Part shown: positions 17,729 to 26,514 of the stretch, piece after piece
Layout: each line of letters opens with the position of its first letter
Position numbering within the stretch: position 1 is the stretch's first letter
NCBI GenBank assembly: GCA_002471275.1
Contig: DKPQ01000017.1
Span: 186,001-250,000, forward strand
DNA: 64,000 bases
Direction: 5' to 3'
From: Flammeovirgaceae bacterium UBA7330
Lineage (GTDB): Bacteria; Bacteroidota; Bacteroidia; Cytophagales; Cyclobacteriaceae
Notes under the pieces: generated by a model
What the model saw: only the letters and a program-made list of their open reading frames with translations
Database searches by the model: none
Told to the model about the DNA's origin: nothing
Position numbers and translations under genes: made by a program

Positions 17729-18955
17729 TCAGTTTTGAATATAAAAAATTCTCCCATCTTCTTCAATGAATATCTGATTTTCAGGGAAATCTTCTTCACT
17801 TAATTTTTTTATTGTTGCTGCTGCTGTCTTCCCTGAGTCTTTTAACGGTCCATTCGTGTAAGATTGTCTGAACGAATGAATTTGACCCGAGAGAAATTTT
17901 CCATCCACAGCTAAATTTGCCTCCAAAATGGGTGCCAGACCTGCAGCACCTTTCAAATTAAATCTTCCATACGTCAAAAAATTTCCTAATGAATAGGCAA
18001 TTATTCTTTCTTTGTAGACTTCCATGGCCCTGGGTACATGGGGTCCGTGACCAAGGATGACATCTGCCCCATGGTCTATCAGGATATGACTAAACTCATA
18101 AATATTTCCCCTGTCTTCCCCATAGTAGAATTCCCTTTTCCTGGTAATGTTTTGATTGTCTGCACCTTCGGCACCTCCATGAATAGAGACTACGATCAGG
18201 TCTGCTAATGAGTCTAATTCTTTCACAATCTCGATGGCTTGCTCCTGGTTATGAAAAAGCAAAGTGCCTTTGTTAGGAGCAAAAGCCACAAAGCCTACAT
18301 ACAGGCCACCGATCTTATGTATGGTATATGGACTTTCTATACTACCGGCCTGCCCGATCCCAAGGGAATCCAGAATTCTCTGTGTACTCTTTCTGCCTGT
18401 CGGTCCAAAATCATTCGCGTGGTTATTGGCTATACTGATCAAATCAAATCCACACCTGGTGAGGTTGCCGGATAGGTAAGACGGCATACGAAACAGGTAG
18501 CAGGCCTTTGGGTTATTACATTCCTTTGGTTCACCTTCTCCATCCAGCATGGTCCCTTCCAGATTTCCAAAGGTGATATCGGCAGAAGACAGCAGGTCAC
18601 AGACATCATTCCATAAATAAGATCCGTCCTTGGCTGGTAAGTAGGATGAATTGGGGAAATTTGTTCCCATCATGATATCACCAACGGCCATCAGGGAAAT
18701 GCTGTCTGGAAGTACCCGATAAGTCTCAATGGATACTTCTTCATCAAGTGATAGGAGCGTATCACCTTTTTGAGTTATATAATAAACAGGAAGCTCCAAG
18801 GTTACTGAATCTACTGCTTGTTGCAGGGTGTCTTCAGCAATTGGGGAACTTTGGCTCAGGGATTTTTGCGAAGTCTTGCAGGCATTGACAATTATCAATA
18901 TCAGCAGGAGGCAAAGAATATAATATAGGCGATCATGAATATTCACTGGCGCCAA
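17729..18955 (-). CDS. CapA-family lipoprotein
   Basis: Metallophosphatase-fold protein of the CapA/PgsA family, named for a role in poly-gamma-glutamate capsule production, 408 residues. A hydrophobic signal ends in a lipobox at Cys26 (IVNAC). The domain shows the family blocks AVGDIMMG, FGNLEG, SIANNHANDFG, VSIHGGAEG and ILGHGPHV, all of which carry metal-binding or catalytic-type residues. In Bacteroidota such proteins are widespread even without capsule synthases, and no other Pgs genes are here, so its real substrate is open. The start ATG is 11 bases upstream of nothing coding; a terminator lies at 19015-19037. Confidence 0.85.
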   Translation of the reverse strand: MAPVNIHDRLYYILCLLLILIIVNACKTSQKSLSQSSPIAEDTLQQAVDSVTLELPVYYITQKGDTLLSLDEEVSIETYRVLPDSISLMAVGDIMMGTNFPNSSYLPAKDGSYLWNDVCDLLSSADITFGNLEGTMLDGEGEPKECNNPKACYLFRMPSYLSGNLTRCGFDLISIANNHANDFGPTGRKSTQRILDSLGIGQAGSIESPYTIHKIGGLYVGFVAFAPNKGTLLFHNQEQAIEIVKELDSLADLIVVSIHGGAEGADNQNITRKREFYYGEDRGNIYEFSHILIDHGADVILGHGPHVPRAMEVYKERIIAYSLGNFLTYGRFNLKGAAGLAPILEANLAVDGKFLSGQIHSFRQSYTNGPLKDSGKTAAATIKKLSEEDFPENQIFIEEDGRIFYIQN

Positions 18956-19014
18956 AAATAGATATAAAGGAACTCAGTATGATGTCAATTTTTCCACAAG
19001 TTATTGACAAAAGA

Positions 19015-19037
19015 AAACCGCTCGGGATGAGCGGTTT
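19015..19037 (-). terminator. Intrinsic terminator after the M23 peptidase gene
   Basis: A perfect 9-bp stem, AAACCGCTC with GAGCGGTTT, around a 5-base loop (19024-19028). On the minus strand the stem runs into TTTTCTTTTG, so it should end transcription of the M23 gene before capA. Confidence 0.8.
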
Positions 19038-19061
19038 ATAATCTCTTAGTTGAAGTAGATG

Positions 19062-20051
19062 TTAATCTCCATATGAGCCCAATGCCTGGTTCTCGATAGA
19101 AGCCAATCTAAGGACTTCTTCGAATTCATCAGGAGTGAGATCTTCATAAAAATAGTGTACCGGATTTGTCGGCTTGTTGTTGATATGTACTTCGTAGTGC
19201 AGGTGAGGTGCTGTTGATTTCCCTGAATTCCCGGAGTAAGCAATCAGGTCACCTCGCTTCACGTTTTCTCCGGCCTTTACTACAAACTCGCTCAAGTGAG
19301 CATATTTTGTAGTGTATCCAAATCCATGATCAATTTCGATCTGGTTTCCATAACCTGTAGGGCTGGAGCGGGTAAACTTAACCCTTCCATTACCGGTAGC
19401 GTAAACAGGAGTACCCTTATCGATGGCGAAGTCAACACCATTGTGAGGTTTCCTTACTTTCAGGATCGGGTCAATGCGGTAACCAAACCCACTGGTAAGT
19501 CTTTTGAGGTCTTCATTAGAAACTGGTTGAATAGCTGGCAGAGAAGCAAGTTCCAGTTCTTTGTTTCTGGCCATTTCAAATAGTTCGTCGTATGACTTGG
19601 TCTGTACATACATTCTTTTCTTGAGCTGGTCGATCTTCTTGTAATTATCCAGAATAATTTCTTCCTGTTCCAGCCCCTTGTCGATCAGGTTTTTATACCT
19701 GTTTGATCCACCAAATCCAGCATTTCGGATCTCATCAGGAATATGATCTACTCCAAAGATGGTTCTGTAGATATTGTCGTCCCTTTCTTGCAATGAAGCT
19801 GTCATTTCATTGAGATCGCTGATCTCCTTACTCAACAGGTCATAATACAGCTTCAGCTCTTCGTTTTCTTTTCTTAGAAGCGCTTCTTCCGGTGACTCAA
19901 AATAAATAGTATAAACTAAGAAGATACCTCCTGCCAGGATGAGCGCAAGGGTCAAAAAGCCCAAAGCATTCCAGATAATGTCCCATACTGAGACTCTTAT
20001 CCGTTCGTATCTGCAGGATTCTGTATCGTAGTAATACTTAATTCTAGCCAT
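19062..20051 (-). CDS. M23-family metallopeptidase (envelope LytM-type)
   Basis: Peptidoglycan endopeptidase or amidase activator, 329 residues. A single transmembrane helix (about 28-50) is followed by a long coiled coil (about 55-175) and a C-terminal M23 domain (about 185-310). Zinc and catalytic motifs are intact: HNGVDFAIDKGTPV, AHLSEF, and HLHYEVHINNKP with the HxH pair. This matches a catalytically active M23 enzyme of the kind that is found upstream of alaS in many Bacteroidota. Divergent from alaS; the shared 204-base gap is full of hairpins. Confidence 0.92.
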   Translation of the reverse strand: MARIKYYYDTESCRYERIRVSVWDIIWNALGFLTLALILAGGIFLVYTIYFESPEEALLRKENEELKLYYDLLSKEISDLNEMTASLQERDDNIYRTIFGVDHIPDEIRNAGFGGSNRYKNLIDKGLEQEEIILDNYKKIDQLKKRMYVQTKSYDELFEMARNKELELASLPAIQPVSNEDLKRLTSGFGYRIDPILKVRKPHNGVDFAIDKGTPVYATGNGRVKFTRSSPTGYGNQIEIDHGFGYTTKYAHLSEFVVKAGENVKRGDLIAYSGNSGKSTAPHLHYEVHINNKPTNPVHYFYEDLTPDEFEEVLRLASIENQALGSYGD

Positions 20052-20080
20052 AGAATAGAGTTATGGTAAATTCAACTAGT

Positions 20081-20123
20081 TTTGCCTATTGGCAAATGCA
20101 TTGTTGGAAATCCCAAACAATGC
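20081..20123. promoter_or_regulatory. Two hairpins in the M23 leader
   Basis: TTTGCC-TATT-GGCAAA (20081-20096, 6 bp) is followed at once by GCATTGTT...AACAATGC (20098-20123, 8 bp plus two G-C pairs around one bulge). On the minus strand they would lie in the 5' leader of the M23 mRNA, 30-72 bases before its start codon. They could be operators or RNA structures. Confidence 0.4.
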
Positions 20124-20140
20124 GCAAATTACGCTTTTTA

Positions 20141-20169
20141 TTGTTTCAAAAACAAATATTTTACTTTAA
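20141..20169 (+). promoter_or_regulatory. Possible alaS promoter
   Basis: TTG at 20141-20143 and TACTTTAA at 20162-20169 are spaced 18 bases apart, near the Bacteroidota -33/-7 pattern, although the -7 element deviates at the last two bases. The implied start, about 20173, falls right before the first leader hairpin. Confidence 0.3.
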
Positions 20170-20174
20170 CAAGC

Positions 20175-20242
20175 TAACTATCAGATAGTTACATGAAATC
20201 AGTCTCGCGTACCAGAGGCGAATTTCATGTGTCTTAAAAGAC
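20175..20242 (+). promoter_or_regulatory. Structured leader of alaS (three hairpins)
   Basis: Hairpin A: TAACTAT-CAG-ATAGTTA (20175-20191). Hairpin B: ACATGAAAT (20191-20199) with ATTTCATGT (20222-20230), continued inside by TCGC/GCGA with a 5-base left bulge. Hairpin C: GTCTT-AA-AAGAC (20231-20242). All pairings are perfect Watson-Crick. They end 13 bases before the alaS ATG. It does not match a T-box or any riboswitch I know. Confidence 0.45.
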
Positions 20243-20255
20243 AATTATTACTCAC

Positions 20256-22916
20256 ATGAATTCTCAGACAATACGAGAAAAATTTCTCAGTTTCTTTAAT
20301 TCCAAAGGCCATCAAATAGTTCCATCAGCCCCTATAGTCGTTCAAAACGACCCTACTTTGATGTTTACCAACGCAGGGATGAACCAATTTAAGGATTATT
20401 TTTTAGGAAACAGTACTCCGGAATCGGCGAGGGTAGCTGATACCCAGAAGTGCCTGCGTGTTTCTGGAAAACACAATGACCTGGAAGAGGTGGGATTGGA
20501 TACCTACCATCACACCATGTTTGAGATGCTGGGCAACTGGTCTTTTGGAGTGGAGGGACGTGCAGAAGAGGGATATTTTAAGAAAGAAGCTATTGACTGG
20601 GCCTGGGAACTGCTGACGGAAGTGTTCTCATTAGATAAGTCAAGAATGTATGCTACCGTATTCGAAGGGGATGCGGGCGATAACCTTGAAGCTGATGAGG
20701 AAGCCAGAAATTTGTGGAGTAAATACCTTCCGGCTGATCACATCTTAAATGGCAACAAAAAAGACAATTTCTGGGAGATGGGAGAGACAGGTCCCTGTGG
20801 TCCATGTTCAGAGATTCACATCGACATCAGACCAGAAGATGAACTGAAGAAAGTTCCTGGGAGAGAACTGGTCAATCAGGACCACCCCCAGGTGATTGAG
20901 ATCTGGAACCTGGTATTTATCCAGTTTAACAGAATGGCTGATGGGAAACTGAAAAGCCTTCCTCAAAAACATGTGGATACCGGAATGGGCTTTGAACGAC
21001 TAGCCATGGTTGTGCAGGGGAAAACTTCCAACTACGATACGGATGTATTCCAGCCACTCATTACAGAAGTAGCTAACCAGGCAGGGGTAAAATATGGGAA
21101 AGATGAAAAGATAGATATTGCCCTAAGGGTAATTGCTGACCATATTCGGGCGGTGTCCTTCACCATTGCAGATGGTCAATTGCCTTCCAACATGAAGGCG
21201 GGTTATGTGATTAGAAGAATTCTGAGGAGAGCCGTCAGGTACGGTTATACATTCCTGAAGTTTGAAGAGCCTTTTCTTTATTCTTTGGTAAAAATCCTAT
21301 CTGACCAGTACAAAGATGTATTCCCTGAATTGAAGGCCCAGGAAGAATTTGTTACCCGTGTGGTAAAAGAAGAGGAGACTGCTTTCCTCCGAACCCTGGA
21401 TAAAGGATTAAAGAGAATAGATGCTATTAAGTCACAAGCTGAAGCGAAAGAAATAGATGGTAAGACAGCATTTGAATTATACGATACTTATGGTTTTCCC
21501 TTAGACCTTACATCGTTAATAGCCAGAGAGAACGGCTTTACAGTCGATGAGAAAGGTTTTGAAGCAGAAATGCAAAATCAGAAAAACCGTTCTAAGACTG
21601 CAGCCAAACAATCACTGGAGGATTGGGTCATCGTAACCGACCAGAAGCAACATTCAACATTTGTGGGATACGATGAGCTGGAGTCCACCTCTCGCATTGT
21701 TCGCTATCGCGAAGTGAAGAGAAAAGACGATGTGATTTATCAGCTTATTCTTGATAAAACTCCTTTCTATGCAGAAAGTGGGGGACAGGTCGGCGATCAT
21801 GGTATACTGACCAATGATGAGGAAACCATTCCCGTAATCGACACCAAAAAAGAAAATGACCTCATCATTCATTTCACCAGGAAATTACCCAAAAATCCTT
21901 TGGCTCAATTTTCGGTAAAAGTGGATGCCAAACGAAGACTGGCTACCCAAAGAAATCACTCGGCGACCCATTTGTTGCATGCAGCATTAAGAACTGTACT
22001 TGGGGACCATGTACAGCAGAGAGGGTCTCTGGTAAATGACGAGGTACTGCGGTTTGACTTTTCCCATTTCTCTAAGATGAGCGATGAAGAAATCAGGGCA
22101 GTGGAGGACATTGTAAATCAGAGAATCCTGGAAAACATCCGTCTCGATGAGCAAAGAAGCGTTCCGATCGAAGAGGCGAAGGAAATGGGAGCGATGGCCC
22201 TGTTTGGAGAAAAATATGGTGATCACGTGAGGGTAATCACATTCGATAAGGACTTTTCGGTGGAGCTCTGTGGGGGAACGCACGTTACTGCAACAGGCGC
22301 CATTGGACTGTTTAAGATAGTAGCTGAGAGTTCAGTTGCAGCTGGAGTAAGAAGGATAGAAGCACTAACCGGAGCTGCCGCCCGACAATACCTTCAACAG
22401 GAAATTGATCTTTTGGATGGAGTGCGTACGTTACTCAAAAATCCAAAAGATGTTATTAAATCAGTGTCTTCTTTGATCGAAGAGCGGGGACAGCTACAGA
22501 AGAGCATTGAAGAGATTAATTTGCAAAAGGCAAAAACGATCAAGCAGGATCTGAAAGCTTCATTGCGGGATTTAAATGGAGCAAAAGTAATTTTACAAAA
22601 GATTGAGATACCGAATGGGGACGCACTGAAGCAACTTTCTTTTGAATTAAAGCAGGAGATTGATGGACTGGTATTAATTCTTGCTGCTGATGTTGATCAG
22701 AAGCCGTTGTTGAGTGTTATGTTTGCCGATACGATTCTAGATAAGCATGACCTCAATGCCTCAGAGATGGTGAGACTGATGGCAAAAGAAATTCAGGGAG
22801 GAGGCGGTGGCCAGCCTTTTTACGCAACAGCCGGAGGAAAGGACCTGGCCGGACTTGATAAGTCCCTGGAGATTGCTAAACAATATTTGAAGGAAAAGGC
22901 CAAAATTGAATTTTAA
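20256..22916 (+). CDS. alaS: Alanine-tRNA ligase
   Basis: Charges tRNA-Ala, 886 residues, full length. Class II catalytic core at the N-terminus (FTNAGMNQFKDYF near 33-45, QKCLRVSGKHNDLEEVG), tRNA-recognition region in the middle, and editing domain with zinc motif HSATH (His568, His572) and CGGTH (Cys672, His676). The C-Ala oligomerisation domain ends in GGGGQPFYATAGG. It opens a unit in which gatB starts at the next base after the stop and a TlpA-like lipoprotein overlaps the gatB end. The 5' leader is rich in hairpins. Confidence 0.97.
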   Translation: MNSQTIREKFLSFFNSKGHQIVPSAPIVVQNDPTLMFTNAGMNQFKDYFLGNSTPESARVADTQKCLRVSGKHNDLEEVGLDTYHHTMFEMLGNWSFGVEGRAEEGYFKKEAIDWAWELLTEVFSLDKSRMYATVFEGDAGDNLEADEEARNLWSKYLPADHILNGNKKDNFWEMGETGPCGPCSEIHIDIRPEDELKKVPGRELVNQDHPQVIEIWNLVFIQFNRMADGKLKSLPQKHVDTGMGFERLAMVVQGKTSNYDTDVFQPLITEVANQAGVKYGKDEKIDIALRVIADHIRAVSFTIADGQLPSNMKAGYVIRRILRRAVRYGYTFLKFEEPFLYSLVKILSDQYKDVFPELKAQEEFVTRVVKEEETAFLRTLDKGLKRIDAIKSQAEAKEIDGKTAFELYDTYGFPLDLTSLIARENGFTVDEKGFEAEMQNQKNRSKTAAKQSLEDWVIVTDQKQHSTFVGYDELESTSRIVRYREVKRKDDVIYQLILDKTPFYAESGGQVGDHGILTNDEETIPVIDTKKENDLIIHFTRKLPKNPLAQFSVKVDAKRRLATQRNHSATHLLHAALRTVLGDHVQQRGSLVNDEVLRFDFSHFSKMSDEEIRAVEDIVNQRILENIRLDEQRSVPIEEAKEMGAMALFGEKYGDHVRVITFDKDFSVELCGGTHVTATGAIGLFKIVAESSVAAGVRRIEALTGAAARQYLQQEIDLLDGVRTLLKNPKDVIKSVSSLIEERGQLQKSIEEINLQKAKTIKQDLKASLRDLNGAKVILQKIEIPNGDALKQLSFELKQEIDGLVLILAADVDQKPLLSVMFADTILDKHDLNASEMVRLMAKEIQGGGGGQPFYATAGGKDLAGLDKSLEIAKQYLKEKAKIEF

Positions 22917-24383
22917 ATGATTGCACCTGAGATCAGAGAGAAATACAAAGTCGTAATAGGACTTGAAGTACATGCACAGTTAGCAACTGAAAGTAAGATT
23001 TTCTCACCTGACCCCAACGCTTTTGGAAATGACCCAAATACCAACATTCATGTGATTTCTTTGGGGCATCCGGGCGTTATGCCACTTCTCAATAAAAAAG
23101 CAGTGGAATATGCGGTGATGATGGGTATTGCCACTGGTTGTGAGATCACCCGTTTTGGCTTCTTCGACCGAAAAAATTATTTCTACCCGGATCTACCTAA
23201 AGGATACCAGATCACGCAGGACAAGACACCAATTTGCACCAAAGGTGCTTTGGAGGTGGAACTTAAAAATGGAAAATTGATTAAGGTTCTGATCAACAGA
23301 ATACATCTGGAAGAGGACGCGGGAAAACTGATTCACCTGAGTGGTGAAAAGGATAGCCTGGTAGACCTAAACAGGGCCGGCGTCCCCTTGATCGAGATCG
23401 TGACCGAGCCATGTATTCATTCATCTAAAGCTGCAAGTGCGTTTCTGACTGAGATCCGTAAGATAGTGAGGTACCTGCACATTTGTGATGGCAATATGGA
23501 GGAGGGGTCGCTGCGTTGTGATGCGAACGTATCTGTCATGCTCAGGGATGCAAAAGAATTGGGTAAGAAGGTAGAGGTGAAGAATATGAATTCCATCAAG
23601 AATGTGGCAAAAGCCATTGACCATGAGGTGGAAAGGCAGATTGAGCTGCTTGAAGATGGGGAGGAAATACTTTCTGAAACCCGAACATTCGATGTTGTCA
23701 CCGGTAAGACCTATGGGATGCGTACCAAGGAGGAATTGAATGATTACCGATACTTTCCGGAACCGGATTTGAGTCCGCTGGAGATCAGCGATGAATGGCT
23801 GGAGGAAATCAAGAGTAAGATATCTGTACTGCCTAATGACCTGAGAATCGAACTGGAGACCAAATATGGTCTGGGCCCTGAAGATGCTTCGCAGCTTACA
23901 GCGCAGAAAGAGTTTGCAATGTATTTTAAAGAGATCTGCGAACATACCAAAAGCTATAAATCTGTAGCCAACTGGTTTAAAGGTCCTATTAAATCCTATA
24001 TCAAAGACAAAGGGATTTCACTGGAAGATTTCCCGTTGACTCACGAGCAAATCGCGGAGGTGATCAAGATCATTGATGAAGGAAAGATCAGTTTTAGTGC
24101 AGCTAGTCAGCAGTTATTTCCTCATCTTTTGGCAAATCCGGAAGAAAGCATCCAGGAAGCTATTGCAGATCTGAATATTGCCATTGAATCGGATTCAGGA
24201 TCTATTCAAACTACTATTGATGAGGTGATTTCAGCTTCTCCTGATAAGGTTAAAGCATACAACAATGGCAAGAAGGGCTTGATTGGGATGTTTATGGGGG
24301 AAGTCATGAAAAAGACAAATGGAAAAGTGGATCCAAAACTGGCCAACAAGTTATTGAGAGAAACGTTAGATAAAGCAAAATGA
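22917..24383 (+). CDS. gatB: Asp-tRNA(Asn)/Glu-tRNA(Gln) amidotransferase subunit B
   Basis: Part of GatCAB, which converts mischarged Glu-tRNA-Gln or Asp-tRNA-Asn to the correct amide form. 488 residues, usual length. N-terminal GatB cradle domain with VVIGLEVHAQLATESKIF, the DRKNYFYPDLPKGYQITQ stretch, LEEDAGKL and GSLRCDANVS; C-terminal YqeY-like tail for tRNA binding. It starts directly at the base after the alaS stop. gatA and gatC are not in this window. Confidence 0.97.
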   Translation: MIAPEIREKYKVVIGLEVHAQLATESKIFSPDPNAFGNDPNTNIHVISLGHPGVMPLLNKKAVEYAVMMGIATGCEITRFGFFDRKNYFYPDLPKGYQITQDKTPICTKGALEVELKNGKLIKVLINRIHLEEDAGKLIHLSGEKDSLVDLNRAGVPLIEIVTEPCIHSSKAASAFLTEIRKIVRYLHICDGNMEEGSLRCDANVSVMLRDAKELGKKVEVKNMNSIKNVAKAIDHEVERQIELLEDGEEILSETRTFDVVTGKTYGMRTKEELNDYRYFPEPDLSPLEISDEWLEEIKSKISVLPNDLRIELETKYGLGPEDASQLTAQKEFAMYFKEICEHTKSYKSVANWFKGPIKSYIKDKGISLEDFPLTHEQIAEVIKIIDEGKISFSAASQQLFPHLLANPEESIQEAIADLNIAIESDSGSIQTTIDEVISASPDKVKAYNNGKKGLIGMFMGEVMKKTNGKVDPKLANKLLRETLDKAK

Positions 24384-25495
24384 AAAAGTTAAATATTTAT
24401 CTGATACTGGCAGCTTTGTCAGTATTTGTGTTTTCTGGTTGTGAAGAGGAAAAGGGTGTACCTGTAGAAGGTTCTGTGAAGAACAAAATGCAGGGAGAGC
24501 TTGTGACATTGGAAAAGTATGAAAACCAATCGGTAACGGTCGTTGATACCATTGAGATAGCCGACGATGGCTCATTCGAATTTCGTATTGTACAGGAAAT
24601 CCCAAGTTTTTATCGCTTGAATTTTTACCGAAGGCAATATGTAAACCTTATCGTAAATGGTGACGAAGAGGGGATTACTGTGAAGGTAGATGGCAATGAT
24701 CCTCAAGGTGTTCCTGAGATTACCGGATCCAGAGATACAGATTATTTTGCCAACCTGGTAGAGCTGGTAGGTTTCCAAAACCAACAGCTTCAAGAGATCA
24801 ATCAGCAGGCCATACAGGCCAGGATGTCTGGTGAAACCGAAACAGTACAGGAGCTCAGCCAGGAGTACTATGAGAAGTATGCTTACTACCAGCAGGAGAA
24901 GAAAGATATGATCTGGAAGATGGTCCCTTCATTGGCTGCATATTATGCATTACCTGCCCTTGATCAGGAGCAGTTCTTTAGTTTTTACGACAGTGTTTCA
25001 CAGGAGTTTGAAAAGGTGAGGCCTAATCATCCCACGACCGTAGAATTGTCCAAGATGGTCAATGCAGGGAGAAGTTTGGCTATAGGATCTTCTGCCCCCG
25101 AAATTTCTCTACCAAGCCCCTCAGGAGAGATTGTTAGCTTAAGCAGTTTGAAAGGCAATTATGTGTTGATCGATTTTTGGGCTGCATGGTGCAGACCTTG
25201 TCGTGCAGAAAATCCTAATGTCGTTAGGCTTTACAAAGAGTATCAGGATAAAAACTTTGAGATTCTTGGAGTTTCACTCGATAGGACGAAAGAAGCCTGG
25301 GTACAGGCTATCGAGCAGGATGGGCTGATATGGAAACACGTATCTGATTTGCAGTATTTTAACTCAGCGGCTGCAGAAACTTATCAGATCAATGCCATTC
25401 CGGCTACTTACCTGATTGACCCTAATGGTAAAATTATTGCCAAGAACTTAAGAGGACCGTCACTGGAAGCCAAGCTGAAGGAGATTTTCGGGTAA
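24380..25495 (+). CDS. TlpA-like thioredoxin-fold lipoprotein (DUF4369-type N-terminus)
   Basis: Envelope thiol-disulfide oxidoreductase, 371 residues. A lipobox at Cys21 (FVFSGC) is followed by an acidic EEE. A beta-rich DUF4369-like domain (about 28-120), a helical linker (about 120-225) and a C-terminal AhpC/TSA-thioredoxin domain (about 230-371) follow. The redox pair is Cys271-x-x-Cys274 (WAAWCRPC), and the cis-Pro loop NAIPATYLI is present. Very common in Bacteroidota. It overlaps the gatB stop by four bases, so it is likely co-translated with it. Confidence 0.9.
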   Translation: MKKLNIYLILAALSVFVFSGCEEEKGVPVEGSVKNKMQGELVTLEKYENQSVTVVDTIEIADDGSFEFRIVQEIPSFYRLNFYRRQYVNLIVNGDEEGITVKVDGNDPQGVPEITGSRDTDYFANLVELVGFQNQQLQEINQQAIQARMSGETETVQELSQEYYEKYAYYQQEKKDMIWKMVPSLAAYYALPALDQEQFFSFYDSVSQEFEKVRPNHPTTVELSKMVNAGRSLAIGSSAPEISLPSPSGEIVSLSSLKGNYVLIDFWAAWCRPCRAENPNVVRLYKEYQDKNFEILGVSLDRTKEAWVQAIEQDGLIWKHVSDLQYFNSAAAETYQINAIPATYLIDPNGKIIAKNLRGPSLEAKLKEIFG

Positions 25496-25509
25496 TTCGA
25501 GGGTACTTC

Positions 25510-25533
25510 GGTCGGTGAAATCTGTCACCGACC
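25510..25533. terminator. Hairpin between convergent genes
   Basis: GGTCGGTGA and TCACCGACC form a perfect 9-bp stem with a 6-base loop, in the 61 bases between two convergent stop codons. No T-run follows on either strand, so it is either a factor-dependent or weak bidirectional terminator. Confidence 0.5.
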
Positions 25534-25556
25534 TGGATGCTTTCACCAGTCAGGGA

Positions 25557-26006
25557 TCAGTGAAATAGTTTTTTCAGTCCATTCCACAGCGCTGCTTTTT
25601 TCTTTACATCCTCATGAAGTGAGGAAATAGGGTAGCTCACCAAAATGCTTTTACCTCCCGTCTGCAGGGGTTCATTCAATATTATTTCCTTTTCAACCTT
25701 TTCTGCCAGAAAACTGGTATGTCCAAAACTCAATAGGGTTTTGAAGTTATCCGTGTACTCCTGTTCCTGGTGAATGAGGTGAACCTTATGGATATCCAGC
25801 TTAACCGCTTCAAGCATCTTAGTCAGTAACATCTGATCCTTATCCGTAAGCTCATGTGTCCACACCACTACATCATGGATTTTTGGTGGAGCTGCTTTTT
25901 GGGGTTGCTCTTCTACGGATTTGGGTAGATGATCCTGAGTTTCTTCAACCAGAAAAATCTCTTCTGTGATGAAATACCTTAGGTTTTCCTGATCAATCAT
26001 TTTCAA
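25557..26006 (-). CDS. Uncharacterised protein, possible HolD-like fold
   Basis: 149 residues, cytoplasmic, not confidently recognised. N-terminal ITEEIFLVEETQ, a Pro/Gln/Lys-rich linker (about 28-42), then an alpha/beta part with VVVWTHELTDKDQMLLTKML, a FKTLLSFG segment and the ending ISSLHEDVKKKAALWNGLK. The last segment resembles the end of DNA polymerase III psi (HolD)/uracil-glycosylase-like proteins (L...D...K..LW..L), so a replication clamp-loader role is possible; that is a guess from pattern alone. The gene overlaps the thioesterase gene by 14 bases and is transcribed after it. Confidence 0.6.
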   Translation of the reverse strand: MKMIDQENLRYFITEEIFLVEETQDHLPKSVEEQPQKAAPPKIHDVVVWTHELTDKDQMLLTKMLEAVKLDIHKVHLIHQEQEYTDNFKTLLSFGHTSFLAEKVEKEIILNEPLQTGGKSILVSYPISSLHEDVKKKAALWNGLKKLFH

Positions 26007-26514
26007 AAAGGGATTTTAATTCGTTGGCATCCTGAGGCTTCATTCTTTTTCCAAGGATCAATCTCAGTTGTCTTCTCCTCAAAGCCCCATCATACAATTC
26101 CTTCTCAAAATCAGACTCTGGCAGGACTTCGGGGATATGAATGGGCTTGCCGCTATTATCTACAGCAACGAACGTGAAAAAGGCGCTGTGTGACTCAATC
26201 TTTTCACCTGTGGGTATATACTCCGAAGTAACATGAATATATACCTCCATAGAGGTGTTGAATGCCCTGGTGACAAATGCATTCAGTGTGACCACATTAC
26301 CTAACTGAATGGCTTTTGAAAAGGAAATATTATCAACGGAAGCTGTTACTACCACACTGTTAGAATGCCTTTGTGCCGCAATAGCCGATACAATATCCAT
26401 CCAGTGCATCAGTCGTCCACCCATGAGGTTGTCTAAAGGGTTTGTATCATTTGGCAACACCATTTCTGTCATGGTTACCAGGGAGGCAGCACATGTTTTA
26501 CGTTCTCTGTTCAT
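25993..26514 (-). CDS. Acyl-CoA thioesterase (hotdog fold)
   Basis: Hydrolyses acyl-CoA thioesters, 173 residues. A single hotdog domain of the YciA/BACH type is visible: the NPLDNLMGGRLMHWMD block with the catalytic-region Asn and Asp, VVTASVDNISFSKAIQLGNVV and the SHSAFFTFVAVD strand. The C-terminal tail (about 130-173) is helical and charged. Four-base overlap with the pcm stop upstream (26511-26514), and overlap with the next gene, imply a three-gene unit. Confidence 0.88.
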   Translation of the reverse strand: MNRERKTCAASLVTMTEMVLPNDTNPLDNLMGGRLMHWMDIVSAIAAQRHSNSVVVTASVDNISFSKAIQLGNVVTLNAFVTRAFNTSMEVYIHVTSEYIPTGEKIESHSAFFTFVAVDNSGKPIHIPEVLPESDFEKELYDGALRRRQLRLILGKRMKPQDANELKSLFEND

